A stretch of 64,000 nucleotides of DNA, taken from Galeopsis tetrahit. Its lineage: Eukaryota; Streptophyta; Magnoliopsida; Lamiales; Lamiaceae. Location of the stretch: assembly GCA_963675135.1 (NCBI GenBank), contig OY776131.1:40532232-40596231 (forward strand), in the 5' to 3' direction. The notes beneath the pieces were generated by a model. It was given only the letters and a program-made list of their open reading frames with translations, made no database searches and was not told the origin of the DNA. Shown here in pieces: positions 31,506 through 42,829 of this stretch. Within the stretch, counting starts at the first letter, position 1; each line of letters begins with the position of its first letter. Position numbers and translations under genes: made by a program.

Positions 31506-31888
31506 CCCATCTCTGCTGCCTCAAATAGCCCAATTTCTACTGATGTATTAATCAAAATTCTCAACCCTTCCGCTGTGATGAGATATAAGAAATGTGGAAG
31601 CGAATCCCCATATCTCAGTCCCCTCTCGAGTCTTAATTCTCCCGAAGGGCTCCCATTTACAAGTTTTGATGTTGAAGCTGTCGATATGCATTCCCTCATC
31701 CATCTTCTCCAGGTCTCGCTGAAATTGAACCTTTCCAGCATTGAATCAAGAAAATTCCAATCTAAAGAGTTATAGGCTTTTGCAAAATCTATTTTGAAGA
31801 AAACTCTTTCAAGTCCTTTCTTCTTTACTTCTATAATAGTCTCGTTAAGTATTACCACCCCATCATGGATTTGCCTCTCTAAATTCAA
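31506..31888 (-). pseudogene. LINE ORF2 reverse transcriptase, N-terminal part (5' truncated)
   Basis: The minus strand reads MNLERQIHDGVVILNETIIE, VFFKIDFAKAYNSLDWNFLD (motif A), WMRECISTASTSKLVNGSPS and RGLRYGDSLPHFLYLITAEG (motif B, changed from the usual RQGDPLSP). The LINE begins here, so the insertion was 5'-truncated. The match to the duplicated lectin-locus segment starts immediately to the right (from about 31886). Confidence 0.85.
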
Positions 31889-32515
31889 TATAAATTAATT
31901 AATTTACACCCTTCTATAAGCTTTGAATTTTAAGATACGATTGAGCAATATTAATCATTCATAGTGTACGATTGCAATTTAAATATAGTTCCAAAAAAAA
32001 AATGTTTATCAAAAGTATGCATATTACTTTTATGGAAAAATCACTTTATCTTCATTTTATTCCACTTAATTACTCAAATTGTTACTTAACTTTACTCACA
32101 AAAATCATTTTATTATAAATAGATCTTACAATACCCTTATTTTATATAACTACTTTATCTATTTATTTTTTTTTAAAAAAAGAATTGTGCTAAAAAAATA
32201 TAAACGGGGAAGTATATGGCTCATGAGTCATGAGTCATGAATTCGGCAAGGGGCGTACGCAGGAGTGATAATTTTTTCAGGATAGTGATATTTTTATTCC
32301 ATTTAAAAAAATAAAACCCTTGTTCATTTATTTTTGGGTAAATCCCATGGTTAACCATATGCATGCGTATACAGATGTGTGTGTTAATGTGCGTTTCTAA
32401 TTTATTCATATACTGTATTTAAGTTAATTTCTCGATTAGCTGTTATGTTATTTCATTTTCACAACGTTTTTTAGGATTCTTGAGTCGGATAGAAAATGAT
32501 TGTCGCCTTACTAAG
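31886..32515. repeat. Duplicated lectin-locus segment, copy C (left part)
   Basis: 31890-32280 matches 12110-12380 and 9350-9610 (TTACACCC, GTGTACGATTGCAATTTAAA, AAACGGG.AAGTATATG, GGCAAGGGGCGTACG). 32427-32480 matches DNA on either side of the Helitrons at 1873-1899 and 7860-7895 and so gives the empty site. The copy continues at 37347-37620 after the Copia. Confidence 0.65.
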
Positions 32516-32698
32516 TATTAAGATAGTTATTTTCTGTTTATTAGTAGTTAAAACTACTAATTAGTTTGTTAGGCAGTTACTTAATTGGTGATTAGGATAT
32601 AAGGAGTTCATCTCCTCTTTTGTAGAATATTGATTGATTCTGAATATACACTTTTGCATTCTTTCAATCCCTTTCTTTGATGGTTCGATGGCTTGATA
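32516..32698 (+). repeat. 5' LTR of the 4.8 kb Copia
   Basis: 183 bp, unusual TA...TA ends rather than TG...CA, but with a 7-bp terminal inverted repeat. One mismatch to 37164-37346 (G for T near 32587). Confidence 0.92.
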
Positions 32699-32710
32699 TG
32701 GTATCAGTTT
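32699..32710 (+). other. Primer-binding site, initiator tRNA-Met type
   Basis: TGGTATCAG directly abuts the LTR; the following bases (TTT) depart from the full 12-base consensus. Confidence 0.75.
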
Positions 32711-32844
32711 TACAGCCGATTCTCACTTCCGCTTATCCTCCGATTTAGGGCTTCGTCTCCGGCGATCCCTTTTCCTCTATTGAGCGATTCCGCTCTGTTT
32801 ACTCCCCCTTTTGTTTTTGATTCCGGTGGCTTCCATTCTTTCCG

Positions 32845-35800
32845 ATGGCACCTGACCCTAATTCTCTTGACCCAGCCAAGAATCCTCTTTCGCCTCTCGC
32901 TTTGCATCATAACGACAATCCCGCAGTCGCCATCGCTCTCGATCCCCTAATTGGATCGAATTTTGTCAGCTGGAGTCATGCAATCAAGCGCGACCTGAGT
33001 GTCAAGAACAAATTACCTTTGATTGACGGTTCGTTGCCACAACCCATTGAAGATGATGATCCTGCCGTTTTCGCAGCCTGGGTTCGTGCTAACGACTTGG
33101 TCTTGATGTGGATCCTCAACTCCATCTCTCCAGAAATCAAGCACACTCTGGAATACTTCTCATCTGCTCAACAGGTATGGGATGAATTGAAAATTCGGTA
33201 TACTAGTTCAGATGGCACTAGAGTTTACCATCTTGAGAAAAGTCTCAGTTCTATTGCCCGGGATAATCAATCTCTAGTTACCTATTATAACCAATTTAAG
33301 AGTTTATGGGATGAGTATCTTAGTTTTAGGCCTATCTTGTCTTGTTCTTGTGATGCTTTGAAGACTTGTGAATGTGATATCCCTAAGAAGATTTCGAAAA
33401 CTCAAGAACAGGATGCAGTAATGAAATTTTTAATAGGCCTTGATGATTCTTATTCAGCTATTTGTAGTCAATTGCTTTTAACATCTCCTTTCCCTCCTTT
33501 GGCTAAGGTTTTCTCCCTTTTGTTGCAAGAAGAATCTCAGAGAACCCTAAACACATCTCATTCCATTACTCTTGATTCTGTAGCCATGTTTTCTAAGCAA
33601 CCTAATCAAAAATCTTTTAAAGACAAGAGAAAACCACTCTTATGCAGTCATTGTGGGGGCACCACACACACTGTGGATAGATGCTTCCATTTAATTGGTT
33701 TTCCCCCTGGTTGGAAGGGACCTAGAGGTTCTAAGAGTAAAAATGCTAACATTACCTCTGCCAATTTGGCATTTCCTCATCCCATTAAGGAAGATCCCCT
33801 CCCCTATAATCCTTTAGTTAATCAAGAATTGTTTGACCAATTCTTGAAGTATACTAAGACACAACAGATTCCACAAGCTCCCCCTTCACCTCATGCTGCA
33901 GCTGGAGCTTTTTTTCACCATCCTGATCAGCAACAAGATACAGGTATTTCTCTTTGTTCCAAAACTGATAGTCTCAATTCAAAATTTTCAACTTGGATTT
34001 TGGATACAGGTGCCACAGATCACATGACCTCTGATTTTTCCTTGTTCTCCTCCACTCCATGTAAATCTAACATAAAAATCAGCCTCCCTAATAATGCCAT
34101 TTCCACTGCCACTTTTATAGGAAACATCAAATTGAGTGACTCTTTAACCCTATATAATGTTCTTTATGTCCCTGATTTCACTCACAATTTGTTGTCTATA
34201 TCTCATCTAACTAGATACTCTTTATTCTCAAGATTGCTCTGTGAATTTCCTGTCCTCACACCGTGTTTTGCAGGACATCAACACCAAGACAGTGATTGGT
34301 TCTGCTGAACAAACTGGAGGCCTCTATATTCTCAAGATTGCAACATACCCTGTACACTCTGCTTTTCTTTCTAGTACATATGATTTGTGGCATTATAGAC
34401 TAGGGCATATCTCTAATAAATGCTTGTCTACTATTGAACATTTGAATGTAAAGCCTAGAAACAAGAACCATGTTTGCAATATTTGCCCTTTGGCTAAGCA
34501 AAAGAGAAAGTCATTTCCTATTAGCACTTCTGTTTCTACTTATGCTTTCCATTTAATACATTGTGATGTCTGGGGGCCATTCTTTGTTGTCTCTCATTTA
34601 GGCCACAAATTTTTCTTGACCATTGTTGATGACTTCACTAGATGCACTTGGATATACATGTTAAAACACAAATCTGATGTTCTGATCTCATTGCAAAATT
34701 TCTCTAACATGATTCTTACTCAATTCAATGCTAGAATTAAGATATTAAGGAGTGACAATGGTACTGAGTTCTTATTGCATGATTTCTATCACACCTTGGG
34801 GATTATTCACCAAACCTCTTGTGTGGAAACCCCTCAACAAAATGGTTTGGTTGAGAGGAAACATCAACACCTTCTCCAAGTAGCTAGATCCCTCCTCTTT
34901 CAATCTGGTTTACCATTGAAGTTTTGGAATGAATGTATTCTCACTGCTGCACATATAATTAACAGAATTCCCTTGTCCATTCTTGCACATAAATCTCCTT
35001 TCCAGCTTTTGCATGATAAGAAAGTAGATTACTCATACATGAGAGTGTTTGGTTGTCTGTGTTATGCTAGCACCCTCACTGCACATAGGCACAAGTTTCA
35101 ACCTAGAGCCACTAAGTGTGTCTTTTTAGGCTATCCTTTTGGTACTAAAGGTTACAAGCTCTTGGACTTAACTTCTGGAAAAATTATTATTTCCAGAAAT
35201 GTCAAATTTTTTGAGCATGTTTTTCCATTTTCTATATCTACTTCAACACTACCTGTAACTGTTGTACATGACAATCATATGCATGCTACCCCTGTTGATG
35301 ATCAATGTTCTGAATCTTGTGATACTCCCTCTATCTTTGATCACTCTCCTCCCTTACATGATACTCAGTTTGACAATAACCTTGGTAGCACTGAATCTGC
35401 TTCTCCTATTAATAATGATCATCATGCTCCCCATCCCTTAAGAAAATCTGATAGACATAGACATCCCCCTGCTTATCTTGATGTCTATCACACAACTTTA
35501 CCCCCCTTCCTTTTCTGGTACTAACACATCCATTAGAAAGGGCAAACATTACCCTATATCTGATTTTTTGTATACTGGGAATCTTTCCACCTCTTTTCTC
35601 TCCTATACAGCAAATATTTCCCAAATCACTGAACCTACATCTTATAAACAAGCTATGAAAGATGTTAATTGGCAAAAGGCCATGGAGATTGAGCTTCAGG
35701 CCCTTGAAAAAGCCAACACATGGACCCTTGTCCCTCTTCCTCCCTCTAAACACACTATTGGTTGTAGATGGGTTTTTAAAGTAAAATATAATTCTGTTGG

Positions 35801-37169
35801 CTCTATAGAAAGGTATAAAGTCAGGTTAGTGGCCAAGGGTTATACCCAACAAGAGGGAATTGATTACTTTGACACATTCTCTCCTGTAGCTAAGATCACT
35901 ACTGTTAGGATTTTGCTTGCCATAGCTGTTGCTAAAAATTGGCACTTACACCAACTTGATGTTAATAATGCTTTCTTGCATGGTGATTTGGTTGAAGAGG
36001 TCTATATGTCTTCCCCTCCAGGTTATCATACTCAAAATAGAGTGTGCAAACTTAATAAGAGCTTGTATGGCCTTAAACAGGCATCGAAACAATGGTTTCA
36101 GAAACTATCAGATTCTCTTATTTCTGTTGGGTACATTCAATCTGTTGCTGATAACTCTTTGTTTACTAAAACCACTGCCTCTTCCTTTACTGTCATACTT
36201 TGCTATGTTGATGATCTTATTGTTACGGGTAATTCTTTGCATGACATCATTTCTATCAAGAATTATCTCCATGCTCAGTTTACTATTAAAGATCTTGGCC
36301 CTTTGAAATATATTTTGGGTATTGAGGTGGCCAAGAATCCTAAAGGCCTGCATTTATGTCAAAGAAAATATGTTTTGGATCTTTTACATGAATTTGGTTA
36401 TTTGGATAGTAAGTCTTTTACAACTCCTATGGATCAGAAACAAGCCTTCATTGATATTAATGCTACTCGTCTCAGTGATCCTTCCATTTACAGGAGCATA
36501 GTTGGGAAGTTATTGTATCTTACAATAACAAGACCTGATATTGCCTATTCAGTTCATGTCCTTACTCAATTCATGAGTAAACCTACCACTGCTCACATGG
36601 CTGCTGTCCATAGATTACTTAGATATCTTAAGAGTAATCCAGGACAAGGCATCTTCTACTCTTCCACTAACAATTTTAAACTTCATGCTTTTTCAGATTC
36701 AGATTGGGCTAGATGCCAAGTCACAAGAAAAAGCATCACAGGATATGCCATATACTTGGGTGATTCTCTCATATCATGGAAGTCCAAGAAGCAGCCTACA
36801 GTAGCTAGATCTTCAGTTGAGGCAGAGTATAGAGCCTTGGTAACCACCACTTGTGAAACTCAGTGGATCCTCTATATTCTGAAGGATCTTCACATCCTCC
36901 ATGACCAGCCAGCTGCTATGTACACAGATAGTAAATCAGCACATGCAATGGCTCACAATCCTTGCTTTCATGACAAGTCCAAACACATTGCCATTGATAT
37001 ACATTTCACAAGGGAGAAGATACACAATGGAGTCATCAAGCTTATACATATACCCTCTCAAGATAATTTGGCAGACATATTGACTAAGCCTTTGCCTCCT
37101 TTATTTAGTCTCTTCAAATTCAAATTGGGTCTTGTAAATATCCATGCCCGATTTGAGGAGGGGTATTAA
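32845..37169 (+). pseudogene. Copia gag-pol with two frameshifts
   Basis: Three consecutive frames (32845-34308, 34241-35524, 35478-37169) carry one polyprotein. First frame: gag (LIGSNFVSWSHAIKRDLSVK, VWDELKIRY), knuckle CSHCGGTTHTVDRCFHLIGF, protease WILDTGATDHM. Second frame: LWHYRLGHISNKC, integrase HCDVWGPF, VDDFTRCTW, LRSDNGTEF, TPQQNGLVERK. Third frame: RT LHQLDVNNAFLHGDLVEEVY and YVDDLIVTGN, RNase H SDSDWARC, SVEAEYRAL and TDSKSAHAMA. The shifts fall near 34215-34235 and 35485-35515. All domains are otherwise well preserved. The frame ends six bases inside the 3' LTR. Confidence 0.9.
37155..37163 (+). other. Polypurine tract of the 4.8 kb Copia
   Basis: GAGGAGGGG immediately before the 3' LTR. 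Confidence 0.75.
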
Positions 37170-37346
37170 GATAGTTATTTTCTGTTTATTAGTAGTTAAA
37201 ACTACTAATTAGTTTGTTAGGCAGTTACTTAATTTGTGATTAGGATATAAGGAGTTCATCTCCTCTTTTGTAGAATATTGATTGATTCTGAATATACACT
37301 TTTGCATTCTTTCAATCCCTTTCTTTGATGGTTCGATGGCTTGATA
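37164..37346 (+). repeat. 3' LTR of the 4.8 kb Copia
   Basis: 183 bp, one base different from the 5' copy. Confidence 0.92.
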
Positions 37347-37904
37347 CTAAGTTAGGTCGGTCGGGTTCGAGCTAGTTGAAGGTGAAGGAGCAGGCCCGAT
37401 CCTAATATAAAGTCAAAAGGACTATTTAAGGATTAGGTATACAAATTTTCTTGTCCTTAATTTCCTTTTTTAAACATTATTTTTCCTTTTCGTTCTACCT
37501 GTAAATTTTGTTAATAATTAAGTATGATGATGTAGATTGTTGTATTGATTGGAGATGGGCTTAAAGGATATATTGCAATGGAAATATCGAATGTAGCCAA
37601 ACAAGTCCATCAATAAAAATAAATACCTCAAATTAATGTAACTAGATGACAAGCATCAGCCAATTACATGCGAAATATCAATAAAAATAAATACTCTTTA
37701 TATGTTATAAATTTAAATAATTAATAAAAACAAATAATTTTATTGTGAAAAGCAAACGGAATGATCGAGACTGAGAATTTTTCTATGCAAACTTTAGTAA
37801 ATATGATAATAATTTTAAGCAAAATTATGATAAAATTTAGTAAATAAATAGTTTAAGTAATAAATAAATAGATTAATTGCAAAATAAATCACCTTATTTA
37901 CAAT

Positions 37905-37991
37905 CTAAATATCTTGTGAGTGAACCAGCTTGTTGGCTAGCACGAGGAACAAGGCCACCAAGGAAAGGGTTTGAAGAAGCTTCATTGCCAT
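37905..37991 (-). pseudogene. Lectin-type signal peptide ORF, 28 aa
   Basis: The minus strand from ATG at 37991 reads MAMKLLQTLSLVALFLVLAN, then eight more residues and a TAG stop. It matches the secretion signal of the lectin at 63615 (MAMKLLQSCQTLSLVALFL) almost residue for residue, and the 5' leader (CAAATTAAAGCAGCC before the ATG) is also conserved. The mature lectin does not follow; 37373-37904 shows no lectin sequence. It is a truncated lectin gene with an intact promoter-proximal part, or a tiny secreted peptide. I favour pseudogene. Confidence 0.7.
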
Positions 37992-38048
37992 GGCTGCTTT
38001 AATTTGCTTTGCTTTGAATTGTCTGTGGTGCATAGATATATCTGGTGT

Positions 38049-38060
38049 TACCTCATTTAT
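38049..38060 (-). promoter_or_regulatory. TATA box of truncated lectin gene
   Basis: TATAAATGAGG on the minus strand, about 60 bp upstream of the ATG, as in the intact lectin gene. Confidence 0.5.
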
Positions 38061-38177
38061 ACTAGTCTAGTGTTAAACATGTAAAATATGTTGCCACTAA
38101 AAGTTAGATTAATGGTGCACGTCGGCCGTGGATTTATATTCAGGGAATAACACGGTTTTTTTTTTTTTTTTTTTTAA

Positions 38178-38345
38178 CTTTGATCAACAATTGAGCAAAT
38201 CATTCATGGTGTACGATTGCAATTTCAACATACGAAAGAATATTCACATTATTTTTATAAAAATATCACTTTATCTTCATTTTATATATATATATATCTT
38301 CACTCATCAACCACCACCCAATTTTAGTCACAAAAATTATTTTAT
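38178..38345. repeat. Duplicated lectin-locus segment, copy D (short)
   Basis: TTGAGCAAATCATTCATGGT, GTACGATTGCAATTT and AAAAATATCACTTTATCTTC match 12165-12275 and 31945-32060. Follows a poly(T) run (38156-38176). Confidence 0.55.
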
Positions 38346-38559
38346 TATAAATGAATCACACAGTTAATACCTTTACTTTATCTAGCTACTTTATTTACTT
38401 ACTTTATCTTTTTTTTTTTTTTTAAATATGCCCGAAATTATAAATATATTTTTGATGAATGGAAAAACGGCTGCGTTTTGTAATTTCCCGCGAACTTGAG
38501 ACTAAAATTGGACAAATCTAGAAAAAATGGGGCTAGATTGGTAAATTCCTCCCCAAAAT

Positions 38560-40860
38560 CAAAACCTTGCATTCTTTTTCCACTCTCGAGAAGCTTCTTT
38601 CTAGTTTTTCTATACAGACTCATCTTCCAGAAATTTCACTAACTCATTCGCGTGCGCCATTTCCCTCTCTCTTACCCTGTAAAGGTAAATTCAATATTCT
38701 TCTGTCTAGATTTTCAGTATAATTCACTGTACAATGTTCTTTCTTGTTCCGAAAACTGAATCTCCTTAAAATTGGGATTAATGGTTCTTCAGCTAAATGC
38801 AGTGACTTTTTGCTGATATGCATATTAAAGTGTAATTGAATATAAATTGAAGAAATGAGTTGGTTTAATTTTGTCCAAAGTAATGATATTTTGTATAAAA
38901 TTGTTGGTATATGTGTAGTTTATAGAGGATTTTAAAGACGTGAAAGTTATGGTGCGACTCGTGTGACCAATTTAGCTATGGTACTTTTTCTGTTTCTCAT
39001 TGTGCCTTCATCATCAGGTTTCAACGGTTACTTAGAATGGACAAGTTCTTTGGTGGGAATCATCCATTTGATCACCCTTTTTTTACTCAGCCTTTTGGTG
39101 GGAAGAGTCCATTTGATGATCCATTTTCTACCAGTCAGTTCGATAATCGCTCCGGTTCTCGAAAGCAAATTACTATTGAGGAAATGAACCCTGATGATGA
39201 TGATGAGAACAATGTGCCAACCAAGGAACTTTCTGTTAAGAATTCAAGCGAATATCCAACAGGCACGTATTCTTCTATGAGTTTGAGGATTTTTCTGCAG
39301 TATATTTGCTCCTGAATCATTATTTTGTAAAATGATAGGCATTTATTGAGTCTTGATTTGTGTTTGTTGTTAGAAAAAGGTGTTTATTCGAGAAGAATAT
39401 TCATGATGAAGTGGTATGTGGTAGCTTTTCAATCATATTATCTGGTAAATATTGGACTCATGTTGCAGGGGCTCAAAGTTTTAGCTTCCAGAGAGTCGCG
39501 TATGGTGGTCCTGATGGGATTTACTACACTTCCTCTGTTGGAAAAATAAACGGCGGAGATGGGGTGAGTAATTTTTCACACTGAGCCATGGAATGTGTTT
39601 TTCACTTTTTCAGCATTTCAGTTTCTTATTTTTTTTGTCTATGAAAGGTGTTTTTGATGGAGATGAAAGAGGAAGATCGCACTGTCGGTGAATCACTTCA
39701 TACAGTTTCAAAAGGGATACATGATAAGGTAATGTGCTTGATGGAAGCTCACTGATCAAATGCTATGGATTGTTAGTTTAGATGTTTTCGTTTGAACTAA
39801 AATCTTTCGGATTTGTTTATCAATATGATTGGCTGAACTCTATGATGATCTTGTGAAATCTTCAATAAAAGGAAGAAAAAAAAAACATATATTCCAACAA
39901 CATTGCTGGATGGTTTTTACTTTAATGACTCATTGGTTTGTTTTCTATTGTGAAGGGACATTCTGTTACAACCAAACAATGTTCAGATGGGAGAGTTGAT
40001 TCCTTGCAGACTCTACACAATTTAGAACAAGGTTTGATTTGTCCCGACAATGTCAGAGATGATTTCATTGGCTGTTTCTCACATTTTGGTTCCATATTAT
40101 CTGTCAGATGAACTTACTGGTTTTGAAGAAAACTGGAAAACTAACGCCGACAAAGTTTTTCCTGGATGGAGCAATGGCTTCAATTTACTTGAGAATTCAG
40201 GTTTGAAATTATAGTTACATATCCTTCATGTGCTAAACTGACTGTGTACTGTGTGTGTATTCCATGATATAGAATACCCGGAGAGCACCTGAGAGTAGAA
40301 TGAGAATACTGGAATTCTAATTAATTTAAAAGATTGTGTTAAAGTAGGTGTAAAGTAAAGGGCAGAAGAAGCTTCCCATTGCTTTTCAATGCTCTTTGAG
40401 TTGGTAACATGGTCAGCAGATCTTTATTAGCTTGAAATATTGCATATTTATCCAAGAAGGTAATGAAGCAACAAACATAATAGGGAAAAAAACGCATGAA
40501 TTCAGGAGTGCTTTACGTAGCTTGTAATGGAATGGTTATGCAGGGGATAACAATAATGTGTGGGATGATTTTGGAGGTTGGAGTGGGTGGCCTTTCCCGA
40601 CGAGTCTAGAGTATTATGGAAATGGTGATGGGCAGGCGCCTTCTCATGGGACCTCCACAAAAATTGTACCGGTTGAGTAGAGTCGACTGCTAAATAAACT
40701 ATGCTACTGCCTGCATAGGTAACGTTAAGTTGTGTGATATTACAATGTAGTAGTATCAAGTATCGTGTTGAGACAGACAGTTTATTTACCATTGGCGTTG
40801 TATGTATATATTTGGTTGCTGCACTTTCTATAGTGCCTTGTTTACAACTAAACTAATTTT
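38560..40860 (+). other. Transcription unit of the MLF-like gene (approximate)
   Basis: A GC-richer leader (38560-38684) ends in a good 5' splice site AAAG/GTAAAT, and the first coding exon starts after TCATCAG at 39018, so the first intron lies in the 5' UTR. After the stop at 40680 an AATAAA-like TAAATAAA occurs near 40690. Both transcript ends are guesses. Confidence 0.5.
39037..40680 (+). CDS. Myeloid leukemia factor (MLF)-like protein, six exons
   Basis: Coding exons: 39037-39266, 39374-39563, 39648-39728, 39956-40031, 40108-40200, 40544-40680. All introns are GT-AG and phases agree, giving 268 residues. The protein begins MDKFFGGNHPFDHPFFTQPF, has an acidic patch (MNPDDDDENN), and then AQSFSFQRVAYGGPDGIYYT, MEMKEEDRTVGESLHTVSKG, IHDKGHSVTTK, GRVDSLQTLHNLEQDELTGF and PGWSNGFNLLENSG. 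This order (HSFS.Q, GG..G..YY, SRGIHDKGHSVT, TLHNL..DEL..FE..W) is that of plant MLF-like proteins. Animal relatives act in nuclear-cytoplasmic regulation and protein quality control; the plant role is poorly known. Exon 2 is the least certain, and the C-terminal 40 residues are variable. Confidence 0.8.
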
Positions 40861-42298
40861 AAGAGCTAGCAGCATTCATTTGGTGGGGCTATTGCATTGA
40901 TGTTCATTTTAATGGTACATAGTCATACGTTGGCATAGCACTTGGTCTGTATACATGGACAACTTGACTTGAATTCCTTCCAACAAAATAGTAGGAGTCC
41001 CATTACATGATAATTTTTTCAATTATAATGCGGACAAAAATGTACACTCTCGGGTCATCATCTTCTCCAAACAAATTTGACCTGATGGACCTGGCGGTGT
41101 GGGAAATTCAATGTCTCAGTCAGTTTTGTATAATATGTTGGAGAAGAAATAGATAGCTAAATGTTGAGTGAAATTGTGTGTTTTACCTCAAGGAAATGAT
41201 GTTCTTTTGAGTTAATTGAGACTCTTTTGGTATTGAGTTTTCTTTTTTGAAAACTATTATTTGTTTGAGTGTATACCACTTATAATGCTTGTGACCGATT
41301 TTAGGAGATGACAAATTATTTATCATCAATTTATTATTGTGGTGTGAGTGTGCGGTATGGGCAATTGACACTAAAATGTAGTGAAGATAAAGACGGTAAA
41401 ATAAATATAGGAATGGTTTTGTTTTGCATCTCAGGAGTATTTCATTTGTTTATGATGCAACACCACTCTCAAATCACCGTTCCATTGAACATGGATAGTA
41501 TAGTCTTTTTCAGTATCAGATTTTTTAATAGAATATTTAATAGGTGTATTCACTAATTACAAAGGTGCAGGTAACATGACTCATTTACCTTTCTAATTCA
41601 ATGTGGGCCACGGTTACATGCCCCCCATTTTTGTTGAGTACACCCACAATTTTTTTTAAAAAAATAATTATACATAAGAAGACTATATTACCCTTTTATT
41701 AATTATATAAAATAGAACACAATCAACCTAATTTATAGGTTAATAATATGCAACGAGTCACCGCGCCCCTCCACCTGAGTCACTAAAAAAAGCATGATAC
41801 CTGAATTTTTATCTTGATTTTTTTAAAAAAAAAAATCGCATTTTTTTCTTCAAAAAAGTCAGATTCAAAACTAAATCAAAATTAAAAGGATCTGTTTTAT
41901 TCTCATACCTCAAATAAAATAAAATCCGGAATAAAACAGCAGTTGATCGAGTATCTCAATCATGGAACATATAAATATATAAATGAAAATTTTGAACGTG
42001 CTAATGATTTACTTAATTTTGATACAGAATGGCCATGTGGCTGGCTGGCTGGATTCTTAATTTTCTCAATAAAACCAAAATGGAGGTGCAGTTCATTAAT
42101 TCGTAAATCTTTAAAGATACTATGCTAATTAATTGTCATGCTCTCCTACATTAGCAATTTGACCTTGCAAATTTGCAATAAAGAAATAGGGTTGGTGAGT
42201 AATTATTGCATTTTTTTTTTCTTTTTGGCCAAGAAATTTAGCTTGAGAGTCATGATATTAAGATTTGTAAAAAAAAAATGATCAATTTAATTCAATCA
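40861..42298. other. Intergenic, no gene seen
   Basis: AT-rich DNA with no long frame having coding character and no recognised repeat ends. The short open stretches at 41308-41556 and 41943-42128 have no recognisable motif. Confidence 0.5.
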
Positions 42299-42384
42299 AC
42301 AAAGTGGGACAGCTCAAGTGGTCCTGGGTTCGAGTCATGGGGAGGGAAAAGGGATGAGTATTTAATGTAATTCAAAAAAAAAAA
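42299..42384 (+). mobile_element. Same SINE family, internally deleted copy
   Basis: ACAAAGTGGGACAGCTCAAG and TGGTCCTGGGTTCGAGTCA, then GATGAGTATTTAATGTAATT and poly(A). Compared with the copy at 24594-24728 about 30 bp between box A and box B are missing, so the two promoter boxes are brought unusually close. No clear target duplication. Confidence 0.8.
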
Positions 42385-42765
42385 TTAGTCATCTCGCGCG
42401 CTATAATTTTTCAATTCAATAATATTGGTATAACTAAATAAATAATTATATACAACAATATTGTCCTTTATAACAAAAAAAAATTTGCCCTCGGACCAAT
42501 TATATTTTATTTATCAATTATTGTGCTGTAAACATCAAAATTGATTAATAAATAAAGACAAATAATTGTGCAGGGCACATTGTTTTATGTTATCATGTAC
42601 AAAGGTCCCAACCACAAGCCACCTTAATATAAGAATATTATAATTATAATAATTAAAGTGGGGAATTTTCTCATTCATATAAATTACTAGTATTACTTTT
42701 GATTAGAATAATGTAACGCGTCACTTTCAAATAATTATGTTTGATTTCGTGTCAAATAATTTTAT

Positions 42766-42767
42766 AT

Positions 42768-42798
<31 letters not shown>

Positions 42799-42800
42799 TA
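42766..42800. repeat. TTTA microsatellite
   Basis: About nine consecutive TTTA units. Confidence 0.9.
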
Positions 42801-42829
42801 TTGTTTTTAAGTAATCGTCTTCCAATAAT

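Larger units (their letters stand above)
32516..37346 (+). mobile_element. Ty1/Copia element, 4,831 bp, young
   Basis: Two 183-bp LTRs (ends TATTAAG...CTTGATA) differ by a single base. The 5-bp target duplication CTAAG is perfect (32511-32515 and 37347-37351), and the uninterrupted site is seen at 7929-7945. A tRNA-Met primer site, gag-pol in Copia order and a GAGGAGGGG polypurine tract are present. The internal region is broken by two frameshifts. Confidence 0.93.
32472..37372 (-). pseudogene. Lectin gene fragment C, split by Copia
   Basis: The two coding pieces are 37372-37347 and 32515-32472. Joined across the Copia insertion (TSD CTAAG) they read NPTDLT, two stops, then GD and SRIL, parallel to fragment A at 7892-7956 and to the lectin gene at 63700-63780. 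The first stop (TAG for TAC) is shared with fragment A, so the common ancestor of the two copies was already a pseudogene. A lectin-type signal-peptide ORF lies about 530 bp upstream on the same strand (37905-37991). Confidence 0.65.
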
